DNA of 64,000 nt from Herpetosiphon llansteffanensis (GCF_003205875.1 NZ_PUBZ01000084.1:22325-86324); one strand, 5' to 3'; numbered from the stretch's first letter, positions 52,466-61,279 are shown. The notes: a model not told the origin generated them from the letters alone. A program made the numbers and translations.

Positions 52466-53362
52466 ATGGGATTTGAAACTAATACTATTCGCTTCCTTTT
52501 GGAAGCCCGAAGTACTGGTGTCCAGTTTAAACAGAGTTTAACCCTAGGCCGACAGGGGATGCACCTTGGGGTGTACGATTTACAAAAAGTTTTTGCCGAA
52601 GTGGGTGAGACGCTACCGCTGATTGTGGCCCAAACACTCACCCGCGATGCTGTTGATGGCGAACCGCTTTTTGCCGAACCACTGCTGCATTACCTTGGGG
52701 CCAGCAGCGCCGATTCAATCGATTTTTCCGATTATGAATCAGCGTCGATTTTGCACGATCTGAATCAGCCAATTCCCGCCGAATTGCATGGCCGATTTAG
52801 CAGTGTGATTGATGGTGGCACGCTTGAACATATCTTCAATCTGCCAATCGCGCTGCAAAATAGCTTAAATATGGTTGCTGAAGGTGGCCATTTTCTGGCG
52901 ATTACGCCGTGCAACAATATGGCTGGGCATGGCTTTTATCAATTTTCGCCAGAGTTATTTTGGCGCATTCTGACCCCTGAAAATGGCTATCAGCTTGAAA
53001 AAATGTACGTTTTCGAGATGTATCCGCATGCGCCTTGGTATCGGGTACACGACCCCAAGGCAGTTGGTGGGCGGGTTACGTTGCAAAATCGCCGTCCAGC
53101 CTTTTTATTGGTTCAAGCCAAACGGATCAGCGCTACACCAATCGAACGCCTCAAAGTGCAACAAAGCGATTATGTGAGTGTTTGGCAGGCTGGTACAGGC
53201 TCACGCCGACCGTCCTTGGTTAGCCGCCTCACGACACCGCTTCGTCGCCGCTTACCAACCAGCCTCAAAATGGGCTTGCGCGCAATCAGTTTTCGGATCA
53301 AAGATGGCTTGGCACTGTTGCGCTCGCCGTATCGGGCCAATTATTACGATCGGTATAAGTAA
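52466..53362 (+). CDS. Putative class I SAM-dependent methyltransferase
   Basis: A 298-aa protein without an obvious SAM Gly-rich loop, but with a middle segment SSVIDGGTLEHIFNLPIALQNSLNMVAEGGHFLAITPCNN and GHGFYQFSPELFWRIL that follows a methyltransferase Rossmann pattern (Asp at strand 4, D-x-G-T-L-E-H-I motif, GGHF strand 5). The N-terminus GMHLGVYDLQ may hold a degenerate cofactor site. The C-terminus is basic (RRPSLVSRLTTPLRRR). ATG 52466 has GGAG nearby; 52421 is an alternative start. It is divergent from the cupin gene. Confidence 0.55.
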   Translation: MGFETNTIRFLLEARSTGVQFKQSLTLGRQGMHLGVYDLQKVFAEVGETLPLIVAQTLTRDAVDGEPLFAEPLLHYLGASSADSIDFSDYESASILHDLNQPIPAELHGRFSSVIDGGTLEHIFNLPIALQNSLNMVAEGGHFLAITPCNNMAGHGFYQFSPELFWRILTPENGYQLEKMYVFEMYPHAPWYRVHDPKAVGGRVTLQNRRPAFLLVQAKRISATPIERLKVQQSDYVSVWQAGTGSRRPSLVSRLTTPLRRRLPTSLKMGLRAISFRIKDGLALLRSPYRANYYDRYK

Positions 53363-53710
53363 GGGGTCGGAAGATAGAACATAGAACATAGAACATAGAA
53401 CATAGAACATAGAAGCTGGGTATGAGGATCAGGGATCAGGCTTTTGGCTTTTGGCTTTTGGGAAATCAATCTGAATAATCTGTGGCAATCTGTGGCGAAA
53501 TAAAAATAGTTCTTCGCGTCCTTCGCGGTTTCAATTCGTTAACGCAGAGGCGCAGAGGAACCATGGCTCTAGGCTCTGGGCTATGGGCTTTTGGGAAATC
53601 AATCTGAATAATCTGTGGCAATCTGTGGCAAAAAAATAGTTCTTCGTGCTATTCGCGTCCTTCGTGGTTTCTGAACTTCGTGCTCTTCGTGGATCAATCC
53701 GATAGCCCAT
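53363..53710. repeat. Word-like intergenic repeat tract (about 350 bp)
   Basis: Six tandem AACATAG words (53373-53412), GGGATCAGGGATCAGGC, CTTTTGGCTTTTGG, AATCTGTGGCAATCTGTGG (twice), TTAACGCAGAGGCGCAGAGG, CTTCGTG/CTTCGCG words. A block from ATCAATCTGAATAATC to CTTCG appears twice (53466 and 53600). No gene. Confidence 0.88.
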
Positions 53711-53785
53711 AGCCCACGTCGAACAATCGACGATTTGTCCTACAGTGGTTCATCAAGTTGTCGCTGATTGTACCCGTGGCACATC

Positions 53786-53794
53786 TGCTATACT
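53786..53794 (+). promoter_or_regulatory. Extended -10 promoter of the aminotransferase gene
   Basis: TG-C-TATACT, 62 nt before the ATG at 53856. Confidence 0.5.
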
Positions 53795-53855
53795 TAGGGA
53801 CGCGAAATCGTCCCGCAAGCCAAACTGTTCCTCCCAAACATCGAGGAGTGTAGCA

Positions 53856-55178
53856 ATGACACTGATTGAAACGGTTGATGCAGCTGAATATTTCGAGCCA
53901 ACATCAACTGAACTGAGCAGCCAATCGATCTCCGCAATGGCGCGTGGCATGGTTGGTTCTGAAATTTTGCGAATTGCCGGTAATGTCCGCACGTTGCAAG
54001 CCCAAGGCCGCACAGTCTGTAATTTCACCGTCGGTGATTTTGCGCCTTCACAGTTTCCAATTCCTGAAGCGTTGCGCGATGCAGCGATTGAATCGTATAG
54101 CGCTGGCCGCACCAACTACCCGCCAGCAGAAGGTGTGTTAGCATTGCGCAAAGCAGTGCTTGCCCACTACGAAAAACGGTTGGGTCTGCGCTATCCACTG
54201 GAAAGCATTCAGATCATTTCTGGCGCTCGCCCCGGCCTCTACGCCGCCTATGGTGTATTGATCGATCCCGGCGAAACGGTGATTTACCCAGTGCCATCGT
54301 GGAACAACAATCACTATGCCTATTTGTGTGGTGCAAAGGCGCTTGAGGTTCCAACTCGCCCAGAAGATGGCTTTTTGCCAACCGCTGCCTTGCTTCAACC
54401 ATTCATCCAAGAAGCGCGCCTGATCTCGATTAACTCGCCGCTCAACCCAGCTGGCACCATGATTTCGCCAGAGGAATTGCGCAAAATTAGCGAATTGATT
54501 GTGAATGAAAATATCCGCCGCAAAGAGCTTGGCTTGCGTTTGCTCTATTTGGTCTACGATCAAATTTATTGGGAATTGCAGCTTGGCGATATTCGCCACG
54601 TTACGCCAGTCGAAGTTATGCCCGAAATGTCAGCCTACACGATTTTCATCGATGGCATCTCAAAATCGTGGTCGGCGACTGGCTTGCGGGTTGGCTGGGT
54701 TGTAGCACCGCCACACATTACCGACCGGATCAAAGCGTTCTTGAATCACGTTGGCGCGTGGGCTCCCCACCCAGAGCAAGAAGCCACCGCCCATATTTTG
54801 AATTCGGTTGAGGTGCTCGACGATTTCTATACCACTATGCATAATGAAGTTCGTGCCCGACTGAATTTGATCTACAACGCAGTGCAAGAAATGAAGGCTG
54901 CGGGCTTGCCAGTTGATGCGATTGCACCGCAAGGCGCAATTTATCTTTCAACCCAATTCGATTTGGTTGGCAAGAGCCTCGATGGCGTGCCGATTACCAG
55001 CAACGCCCAAATTGGCGATATTTTGCTGGAGCAAGCAGGTGTGGCTTTGGTGCCATTCCAAGCCTTCGGCCTGCGCCAAGAAACTGGCTGGATGCGGCTC
55101 TCGGTTGGCGCGGTTTCAATCGCCGATGTCGAGCAATGTATCCCGCGGATGCGGGCAATCTTGGAGCGCGTCAAGTAA
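53856..55178 (+). CDS. Class I/II PLP-dependent aminotransferase
   Basis: A 440-aa fold type I aminotransferase. NYPPAEGVLALRKAVLAHY and ISGARPGLYAAYG bind PLP phosphate; NSPLNPAGTMIS is the Asn of the Asn-Pro motif; the Schiff-base Lys is in FIDGISKSWSATGLRVGW. Its close relatives transfer amino groups from Asp or aromatic acids; the exact substrate is uncertain. ATG 53856 is preceded by GAGGAG; an in-frame longer reading from 53745 is unlikely. The phosphatase gene starts one base after its stop. Confidence 0.9.
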   Translation: MTLIETVDAAEYFEPTSTELSSQSISAMARGMVGSEILRIAGNVRTLQAQGRTVCNFTVGDFAPSQFPIPEALRDAAIESYSAGRTNYPPAEGVLALRKAVLAHYEKRLGLRYPLESIQIISGARPGLYAAYGVLIDPGETVIYPVPSWNNNHYAYLCGAKALEVPTRPEDGFLPTAALLQPFIQEARLISINSPLNPAGTMISPEELRKISELIVNENIRRKELGLRLLYLVYDQIYWELQLGDIRHVTPVEVMPEMSAYTIFIDGISKSWSATGLRVGWVVAPPHITDRIKAFLNHVGAWAPHPEQEATAHILNSVEVLDDFYTTMHNEVRARLNLIYNAVQEMKAAGLPVDAIAPQGAIYLSTQFDLVGKSLDGVPITSNAQIGDILLEQAGVALVPFQAFGLRQETGWMRLSVGAVSIADVEQCIPRMRAILERVK

Positions 55179-55179
55179 T

Positions 55180-55803
55180 ATGGCCGATCCACGTGGCCTG
55201 CGTTTGCTGCTAGCCCGTCATGGTGCGACCGCTTGGAATGAAGCGGGACGCTACCAAGGTCGTGCTGATGAAGGGCTCAGCGAGCGCGGCCACGCTCAAG
55301 CATTGCAGCTTGGGCAGTGGCTCAGCGCTGAAACTCCAGAAATTGTGCTTCACAGTGGCGCACGCCGCACAGCCGAAACGCTGGCACGTGCGCTGCCCAC
55401 TATTCAAGCTAATAGCGATCCTCGTTGGCGCGAAATTGATCATGGTGAATGGGAAGGCTTGACCTATCGCCAAGTTTTAGATCAAAATCCTGCCCAAGCC
55501 CGCGCGCATTGGGCCGACCCATTGAATATTCCCGCCCCCCACGGCGAAACCCTCTTAGCTGTCGCCGAACGGGTTCAAGCAGCCACCAATGATTTAATTG
55601 AGCACTATGCTGGACGTTGTGTCCTGCTGGTTGCTCATGCCACTAGCCTACAAGTATTGTGCTGCCAATTATTTCAGACTCCCCTCACACTTTATTGGCA
55701 ATGGAAATTCGACCTTGGCAGCCTTTCGTGCCTTGAACTCTACCAAAGTGGCACGATCATCAATTGGCTCAATCGCGGCTACACCCGCCCCGCCAGCTGC
55801 TAG
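55180..55803 (+). CDS. Histidine phosphatase family protein
   Basis: A 207-aa paralogue of the phosphatase at 1429. The phospho-acceptor motif is LLLARHGATAWNEAGRYQGRADEGLSERG (R13, H14); the usual Glu after RHG is Ala here. A REIDHGEWEGLTY segment and the second His in LLVAHATSLQVL are present. Likely to remove phosphate from a small metabolite. The ATG begins 1 nt after the aminotransferase stop, so the two are cotranscribed and probably act in one pathway (inference). Confidence 0.9.
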   Translation: MADPRGLRLLLARHGATAWNEAGRYQGRADEGLSERGHAQALQLGQWLSAETPEIVLHSGARRTAETLARALPTIQANSDPRWREIDHGEWEGLTYRQVLDQNPAQARAHWADPLNIPAPHGETLLAVAERVQAATNDLIEHYAGRCVLLVAHATSLQVLCCQLFQTPLTLYWQWKFDLGSLSCLELYQSGTIINWLNRGYTRPASC

Positions 55804-55830
55804 CCCTCAATAGACGCATAACATCCACTA

Positions 55831-55839
55831 TGGTATGAT
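55831..55839 (+). promoter_or_regulatory. Extended -10 promoter of the ATPase/TOPRIM pair
   Basis: TG-G-TATGAT, 32 nt before the ATG at 55871; no strong -35. Confidence 0.4.
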
Positions 55840-55870
55840 CGCCACGGTATATTGCCAAAACGAGGGCTTT

Positions 55871-57010
55871 ATGATGGCTGAACTACAACTAAACTCATTG
55901 ATAATTCAGAATTTTCGAGGTTTCGAGAATTTTCAGATTAACCAACTTGGGCGCGTAAACCTGATCGTTGGTAAGAATAATATCGGCAAAACCTCACTTT
56001 TAGAAGCAATCTGGCTCTATGCCAATCGTGGTTCAAGTGCAACCATTTACGAGATTTTGAAAGATCGTGATGAGCATCGGGTTTTTAATTTGAATGCTGA
56101 TACCGAACAAACCCAACAAGAAATTCTTGCAATCAAAAATTTGTTTTATCAGCGCCATGATTTTACCGACCAAACCCAAACGATACGAATTGGCAATACT
56201 ACCGAGAATTACTTACAACTTCAGGCTCGTTGGTATCAAGTTGAAATAAATGATGCTGAACATTTCGTGCCAAAACCAATCAAATATGCAGATCTTGATT
56301 TTAGCAATGAACCATTTTTTGGTGTCGAAGCATTAATGCATAAAAAAGACCAGACTATTCAGAGAATTAGACGCTACCCAAGTTATAGTCTATCAAATAA
56401 CCAAGCATGGATTGAAGTTCCATGGAATTTTATTCGCTCTCATTTAGTTGATCGTTATCAAATTAGTGTATGGCGTAATATCTCATTAATCGATGGTCTA
56501 GAAAATTATATTATCGAAGGATTAAAAATTATTGATTCATCAATTGAAGCCATGAATATGGTCAACATTGAAGAAAATAAAAGTATAAATCGAACACCAA
56601 ATATTTCATTAATCCCAATTCCAGTCGTTAGAATGCAAGGCGAAACTAAATTTATCCCGTTGCGCAGCTTAGGCGATGGTTTAAACCGAATTTTGATTTT
56701 AATTTTGGCAATGGTCAATGCTAAAAATGGTTTTGTGTTAATTGATGAAATCGAGAATGGTCTACATTATTCAATTTATCCAGATGTTTGGAAATTGATT
56801 TTCAAACTTGCTGAAACCCTCAATGTTCAAGTATTTGCGACAACTCATAGCAAAGAATGCTTGAATGCCTTTAATAAAAATAATAAATATCAGACGGCTC
56901 AATCAGGGCGATTAATTCGCTTGGGTCGTAAAAAAGGCAAAATCATTGCAACCGAATATAATCAAAAAGATATGCAAGTTATCCTCGAACGTGATATTGA
57001 GGTGCGCTAA
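55871..57010 (+). CDS. AAA family ATPase (OLD-like/AAA_15-AAA_21 type)
   Basis: A 379-aa ABC-class ATPase of the SMC/RecF/OLD group. Walker A is GKNNIGKTSLLEA (Lys40), the signature-like region is LRSLGDGLNRIL, Walker B is FVLIDEIENGLH with the catalytic Glu, and the switch His is in ATTHSKECL. The middle region is long, polar and AT-rich in codon use (runs of Asn/Ile/Lys codons), unlike the flanking genes, suggesting horizontal acquisition. The TOPRIM-type gene follows after 2 nt. ATPase-plus-TOPRIM pairs are known as split OLD-like defence or DNA-processing systems; which type this is cannot be told from sequence alone. Confidence 0.85.
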   Translation: MMAELQLNSLIIQNFRGFENFQINQLGRVNLIVGKNNIGKTSLLEAIWLYANRGSSATIYEILKDRDEHRVFNLNADTEQTQQEILAIKNLFYQRHDFTDQTQTIRIGNTTENYLQLQARWYQVEINDAEHFVPKPIKYADLDFSNEPFFGVEALMHKKDQTIQRIRRYPSYSLSNNQAWIEVPWNFIRSHLVDRYQISVWRNISLIDGLENYIIEGLKIIDSSIEAMNMVNIEENKSINRTPNISLIPIPVVRMQGETKFIPLRSLGDGLNRILILILAMVNAKNGFVLIDEIENGLHYSIYPDVWKLIFKLAETLNVQVFATTHSKECLNAFNKNNKYQTAQSGRLIRLGRKKGKIIATEYNQKDMQVILERDIEVR

Positions 57011-57012
57011 CG

Positions 57013-57801
57013 ATGGCCCAGATCAATTTAATCTTAGTGGAAGGTAGCAACGATAAATTTATCTTGATTGAACTAATCAAACGTAAACTTAGTTCAACCA
57101 TTAATAATCCAGCGCGTGATGATACTGATAAAGCATTAATTATTAAACATAACGATACTCGCTTACGGACAGAACAATCTGGTAGTAAAAAGGAAGTTGT
57201 TTACGATTTAGAATTTATATTCAGTGGATCAAATGATAGCCAGTAACAAACCCAAGACAAAAATGCAATTATCGAAGAATTACGGGTTCGTTTGATGCAA
57301 AAAGATGATGAAAATGCTGATATTGTGATTGAATTAATTCTTGATGCCGATAACGATGCGCAAAAAACCTATACTGACATACATAAGATATTAAGTAAAG
57401 CATATACTGATGTAGTATTAACACTCCCTACCGAGGGTTTAGTATTGAAAGCAGTTGATCAACCAAGCATCGGCGTATGGATTATGCCAAATAACCGCGA
57501 TCAAGGCACAATTGAAGATTTTTTTATCAGCTTGATTCGGCCTGATGATGCTCTCTGGCAAGAAGTTCAGCACACAATTAGCGCTGTGCGCAAAAAAGCC
57601 GCATTAAAACCGCTGATGTTTACTGAAAAAGATCTACGCAAGGCCCAAATATTCACATGGCTGGCTTGGCAGAAAAATCCAGTCGTCCAAATGAGCAAAG
57701 CCATAGAGCGCAATCACCCTGCCTTAGATTTAGATTGTGAACCTGTTGAATTATTTATACATTGGATCAAACGTTTATTCGATTTACCTGATTCAGCTTA
57801 A
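57013..57801 (+). pseudogene. TOPRIM (DUF3226/DUF4435-like) partner gene interrupted by an in-frame TAA
   Basis: Read through one stop, this is a 262-codon TOPRIM-like protein. LILVEGSNDK (Glu10) is the TOPRIM Glu motif, and IELILDADNDA (D111-x-D113) the DxD motif. Between them, codon 78 (57244-57246, context CAG-TAA-CAA) is a stop. Frame is kept on both sides, and both halves look coding, so a single C-to-T change from CAA is the simplest explanation. The first fragment (57013-57246) would hold only the Glu motif and the second (TTG or ATG near 57292) only DxD. It is therefore probably inactive unless read through or restored in other strains. Confidence 0.8.
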
Positions 57802-57816
57802 TTTGGAGATGTGCAT

Positions 57817-58566
57817 ATGCCACGCTGGGCACTCTTGGCGGATGTTCACGGTAATCGTTTGGCCTTAGCGGCAGTATTGGATGATCTCACACGCCGCAAT
57901 GTTGATCGGGTAATCAACCTTGGCGATAGTGTGTACAGCGTGCTCCAGCCACGTTGGTGTGCCGAACAACTGGCGCAAATCGCCAGCATCTCAATTAGCG
58001 GCAACCAAGATCGCATCTTGTTCGAAGAAGTTCAAACAGCGCAACAAAACCTCAGTTATCGCTTTGTACAGGCCGATTTAGGCCCCAACGAGCGAGCGTG
58101 GCTTGCCAACCAACCAGCAACGGCGATTGTTGATGATATGTTTTGCTGCCATGGCACGCCAAGCAGCGATACCACCTATTTGTTGGAGCATGTTACGCCG
58201 CATGGTGTGCAGTTGCAGCCAGAGGCAATGATTCTGGCTGCAATTCAAGGTGTGAGCCAATCGCTGATCGTCTGTGGCCATAGCCATATCGCGCGCACGG
58301 TGCAGCTCGCCAACGGCCAATTAATCGTCAATCCAGGTAGTGTTGGCATTCCCGCGTATAATGATGACCTACCGTACCCTCACGTTATGCAAGCAGGCTG
58401 CCCGCATGCACGCTATGCCATCGTCGAACGCAATGCCCACGGCTGGCAGGTTGAGCAGTATGCGATTGGCTATGCGTGGCAAGATGCTGCTCTTACAGCA
58501 CAGCACAACGGGCGCGAAAATCTAGCCCGCTGGCTGGCAACAGGCAGGGCGCAGCTTGATGATTAA
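57817..58566 (+). CDS. Metallophosphoesterase (YfcE-like)
   Basis: A 249-aa calcineurin-like phosphoesterase. Metal-binding motifs appear in order: D-V-H-G-N (near residue 8), GDSVY, GNQDR, CCHG and CGHSHIA, plus NPGSVG at the end of the fold. Likely a cytoplasmic phosphodiesterase of unknown substrate. ATG 57817 is 7 nt after GGAGA. It follows the TOPRIM gene by 15 nt and may be read from the same transcript, although its codon use is like the rest of the genome. Confidence 0.9.
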   Translation: MPRWALLADVHGNRLALAAVLDDLTRRNVDRVINLGDSVYSVLQPRWCAEQLAQIASISISGNQDRILFEEVQTAQQNLSYRFVQADLGPNERAWLANQPATAIVDDMFCCHGTPSSDTTYLLEHVTPHGVQLQPEAMILAAIQGVSQSLIVCGHSHIARTVQLANGQLIVNPGSVGIPAYNDDLPYPHVMQAGCPHARYAIVERNAHGWQVEQYAIGYAWQDAALTAQHNGRENLARWLATGRAQLDD

Positions 58567-58587
58567 TTGCTGAAAGGATCGCTCGCT

Positions 58588-59121
58588 TTGACGCTTGATC
58601 AATGGTTTTATCTGGCAGCATTTGGCTTGGGTTTGCTAATTATCATCATCACCAAGGCTCGCCGCCAAGCGCTCTGGCCCTCGCTCGAACACATGCAACG
58701 CTCGTCGCGCTGGTTGTTTATTCAGCCATTGGTGTTGGCAAGTTGGCTGATTACCGCAGCAGGCATTGGCTTCCTTGCGCGTGGCGCTGGAGTAAATTGG
58801 TGGCTCAGCGGCCTGATTGCGCTGGCTGGTGGCTTGGCAGTGGGTTTATTGCTCTATCGCATGCTTATCGAGCGTCGAATTGTGCAGCAGGCTGGTTCCG
58901 CCGCCAGCAAAGTTGGGCCAATTGGCCAGCTAGGCGTAGTGGTCGAAGCGCTGCCAGCAGAAGGTTTTGGGGTGGTTGCCTATGAACATCAACAAGGCGC
59001 GGCCCGCATCAATGCCCGAGCAATCGGTGGCCGAGCAATTGAGGCAGGCTGCGCCGTAATGATTGTCGAAGTTAACGATCAAGGCGCAACGGTGCTACGC
59101 CTAGAATCGCTCGAAAACTAG
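58588..59121 (+). CDS. NfeD-like membrane protein
   Basis: A 177-aa protein with three predicted hydrophobic segments in the first 95 residues and a C-terminal NfeD-type OB-fold domain (KVGPIGQLGVVVEALPAEG ... VNDQGATVLRLE). NfeD proteins associate with stomatin-like or membrane-protease partners in membrane quality control. It starts at TTG 58588, with AAAGGA about 9 nt upstream. It converges with the anti-sigma-like gene; the two stop codons share CTAG at 59118-59121. Confidence 0.7.
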   Translation: MTLDQWFYLAAFGLGLLIIIITKARRQALWPSLEHMQRSSRWLFIQPLVLASWLITAAGIGFLARGAGVNWWLSGLIALAGGLAVGLLLYRMLIERRIVQQAGSAASKVGPIGQLGVVVEALPAEGFGVVAYEHQQGAARINARAIGGRAIEAGCAVMIVEVNDQGATVLRLESLEN

Positions 59122-60041
59122 CCATAGATGCAATATGGCGTGGACTGCTCGATGATTGGGCTGCCAGCGGGAGCCGTGTAGGTTTGCCATTCAGCAGGCA
59201 GCGCATTCAATTCAACCGTTTCATCAACCACGAATTGCACCAAGGTTTCGGTGGTTATGCCTTCGTAGGTCTGGCTGCTGGTAAATTTCCAAATCTGGCC
59301 GGTATTGGCATCGATCCAGGCTTTACCAATAGTGCTGCCAAGATCGACAATGGTGAGCTGACGACCATCAAGTTCTTCAGTGCCAATAATCGTGGCATTG
59401 GGAAAATTACTGTTTGAGCCAAAAGCTCCGTCGCCCACCCATTGTTCCAAGCTCAACGAACATTCATCGAATGGCGCTTTGACTGAGGTATTGTCGTGGG
59501 CGTTGTAATTCCAGAAGTAGTTTTCATCGACAAGCGTTGGCCCCATTTGATAGCCGACTGGCTGGCCATTTAATGATTGGCGGGCTGGCTGATAGAGCAA
59601 TATATGCGATTGGCCTTGGGCTAGCCAAATTTCATCGCGATAATGTTCGCCAATTTGGCCGTCGCTGCGCGTGGTTGAAATGTCAATCGCAATGTGGCGA
59701 GCCTTGCCATTGGGCACAATTGGCTGGCTAGCAAAGGTTTCTGCTCGTTGAATCAACTCGGCGGCTGAAACGCTGCTGGTTGGCTGATTGAGGCCAAATA
59801 TCAAGCCCAAACCAACCGCTACACTACAGGCAGCCATGGCCAAAGCCCGCGCTGGGCGACGTTGAAAGAATGTTTGCATGATACTTCCTCGCTTTACTGG
59901 TGGCTGGAGTCCAGCCTGAATTCGTTGCATCGTTGCTTGTGATGGGCTAAACCGTTGGGCTTGCCCGCTAAGTTGTTGGCCAAGTAGTGCGTCGTTTTCT
60001 AGCTCAGCCAACGCACGCTCAAGATCGAAATTATTGGTCAT
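59118..60041 (-). CDS. Putative anti-sigma factor (membrane-anchored) next to an ECF sigma factor
   Basis: A 307-aa protein: a cytoplasmic N-terminus of about 70 residues (Glu/Gln/Ala-rich, ALAELENDALL), one transmembrane helix (about 73-92, LAMAACSVAVGLGLIFGL), and an extracytoplasmic domain of about 210 residues with the LolA/MucB-like pattern (IDISTTRSDGQIGEHYRDEIWLAQGQS, GKAWIDANTGQIWKF). No zinc-binding anti-sigma motif was seen. The ATG at 60041 lies inside the end of the sigma-factor gene (11-bp overlap) after GGAGG, so the pair is coupled; that pairing is the main evidence for an anti-sigma role. Confidence 0.65.
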   Translation of the reverse strand: MTNNFDLERALAELENDALLGQQLSGQAQRFSPSQATMQRIQAGLQPPVKRGSIMQTFFQRRPARALAMAACSVAVGLGLIFGLNQPTSSVSAAELIQRAETFASQPIVPNGKARHIAIDISTTRSDGQIGEHYRDEIWLAQGQSHILLYQPARQSLNGQPVGYQMGPTLVDENYFWNYNAHDNTSVKAPFDECSLSLEQWVGDGAFGSNSNFPNATIIGTEELDGRQLTIVDLGSTIGKAWIDANTGQIWKFTSSQTYEGITTETLVQFVVDETVELNALPAEWQTYTAPAGSPIIEQSTPYCIYG

Positions 60042-60618
60042 CGGCGAGCCTCCGTTTGAGTTGTTCAAGCGCGCGATAGGCGGCCATTTTGACCGCAGCC
60101 TCACGTTTGCCGACAATCTGGGCAATCGTTGCATAGGGCAGTTGGGCAAAAAAGCGCAGTTGAAGCAACTCTTGCTGTTCTGGGGTTAGTTGGGCCACTG
60201 CTTGCTGCAACAAGCTTTGTTGTTCCAGCGCGAGCATGGCCAATTCGGGCGATAATTGCTGGCTGGCTAGCTGATCTGATAAGTGGGTTTGCTGTTGGCT
60301 GCGTTGGCCGCGCCGATAAAAATCAGCTAGGCAGCGGCGCACAATCGTAAACAACCAGCCGACGAATGAGCCATTGGGCTTGAATTGAGCAAGGCTTTGC
60401 CAAGTGCGCTCGAATGCCAGCGCGGCCACTTCTTCTGCATCGTGGTGCTGCTGCAAACGAGCCACAAGAAAGCGATAAACCGGCGTGATATAGCGTTGGT
60501 ACAAGCGTACAAAGGCCTCATGATCGCCCGCCACTGCCAATGCCACATCACGATGATCCTCCAGTGTTTGCTGATCGAATGGTGTACGTTCAGCAACCAA
60601 GCGATGAATCAATGCCAT
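60031..60618 (-). CDS. ECF-type RNA polymerase sigma factor
   Basis: A 195-aa sigma-70 family protein of the extracytoplasmic-function type. Region 2 (FVRLYQRYITPVYRFLVARLQQHHDAEEVAALAFERTW) and region 4 (LLQLRFFAQLPYATIAQIVGKREAAVKMAAYRALEQL) are present without regions 1 and 3. ATG 60618 follows AAGGAGG; the upstream in-frame codon at 60651 is not needed. The regulon is unknown. The downstream gene overlaps it and probably encodes its membrane inhibitor. Confidence 0.9.
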   Translation of the reverse strand: MALIHRLVAERTPFDQQTLEDHRDVALAVAGDHEAFVRLYQRYITPVYRFLVARLQQHHDAEEVAALAFERTWQSLAQFKPNGSFVGWLFTIVRRCLADFYRRGQRSQQQTHLSDQLASQQLSPELAMLALEQQSLLQQAVAQLTPEQQELLQLRFFAQLPYATIAQIVGKREAAVKMAAYRALEQLKRRLADDQ

Positions 60619-60809
60619 ATCGTCAGCCTCCTTGGGTGTGTGAATCGCCATGGCCTTGCGCTTAATACATCGTTGGTGATGCTCAAAAAGTAACAGGCTT
60701 GTTCAAACGAGCATGCTTGCCACGATTTTACTCAATTCTAACAATCGCTTAACGCAGCTAAATTAGGCTAGCAGCACGATTTTTACCCTTCAGAATGGGC
60801 TAAATCGAT

Positions 60810-60836
60810 TTAGCACTCTCATAGCAAGAGTGATAA
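60810..60836 (+). promoter_or_regulatory. CIRCE operator 1 (HrcA binding site)
   Basis: TTAGCACTC-N9-GAGTGATAA, one mismatch from the consensus TTAGCACTC-N9-GAGTGCTAA. It is upstream of the -35. Confidence 0.88.
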
Positions 60837-60844
60837 GCCAAGCC

Positions 60845-60873
60845 TTGACAAGCTTAACAGAACGACATACACT
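60845..60873 (+). promoter_or_regulatory. groESL promoter
   Basis: A perfect TTGACA (60845-60850), 17-nt spacer and TACACT (60868-60873). It lies between the two CIRCE elements; transcription should begin near 60880, just before the second operator. Confidence 0.8.
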
Positions 60874-60884
60874 AACACTCGGAT

Positions 60885-60911
60885 TTAGCACTCATCACAG
60901 TAGATTGCTAA
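60885..60911 (+). promoter_or_regulatory. CIRCE operator 2 (HrcA binding site)
   Basis: TTAGCACTC-N9-GATTGCTAA, with one mismatch in the right arm. It overlaps the start of the transcript, so HrcA bound here would block initiation. Confidence 0.85.
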
Positions 60912-60938
60912 ATGGTCAACTAAGGAGGACACATTATC

Positions 60939-61241
60939 ATGTCTGATTTCCGGATTCGCCCCTTGGCCGATCGTGTGGTGATCAAGCCTCAAGCCAAAGA
61001 AGAAAAAACCAAGAGCGGCTTGTTCCTACCCGACACAGCGAGCAAAGAAAAACCTCAAGAAGGCATCGTTGTGGCTGTTGGTGAAGGCAAGTTGGATGAT
61101 AACGGCAAGCGTGTGCCAGTTGCAGTGCAAGTTGGCGATAGCGTGTTGTTTGCCAAGTATGCTGGCACCGAGATCAAGTTGGACGACGAAGATTATTTGA
61201 TTTTGGCTGAAAAAGATATTTTGGCCGTCGTTCAAGGCTAA
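60939..61241 (+). CDS. groES: Co-chaperonin GroES
   Basis: A 100-aa GroES that caps the GroEL ring during protein folding. [12 protein letters not shown] at the start, the mobile loop with KSGLFLPDT, and [16 protein letters not shown] are all typical. AAGGAGG precedes the ATG by 9 nt. It is the first gene of a heat-inducible operon with groEL, controlled by two CIRCE sites. Confidence 0.98.
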   Translation: MSDFRIRPLADRVVIKPQAKEEKTKSGLFLPDTASKEKPQEGIVVAVGEGKLDDNGKRVPVAVQVGDSVLFAKYAGTEIKLDDEDYLILAEKDILAVVQG

Positions 61242-61279
61242 GGCTAATTCGCGACGCTTCTTAGGAGGATTATTTAACA

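Noticed and set aside
54913..55179. N-terminal extension of the second histidine phosphatase
   Set aside because: This frame lies within the aminotransferase; the catalytic motif begins after the ATG at 55180.
55871..57801. Naming the pair as PARIS or Gabija
   Set aside because: Motifs establish an ABC-type ATPase and a TOPRIM-like partner, but no defining subfamily feature of either system could be confirmed by eye.
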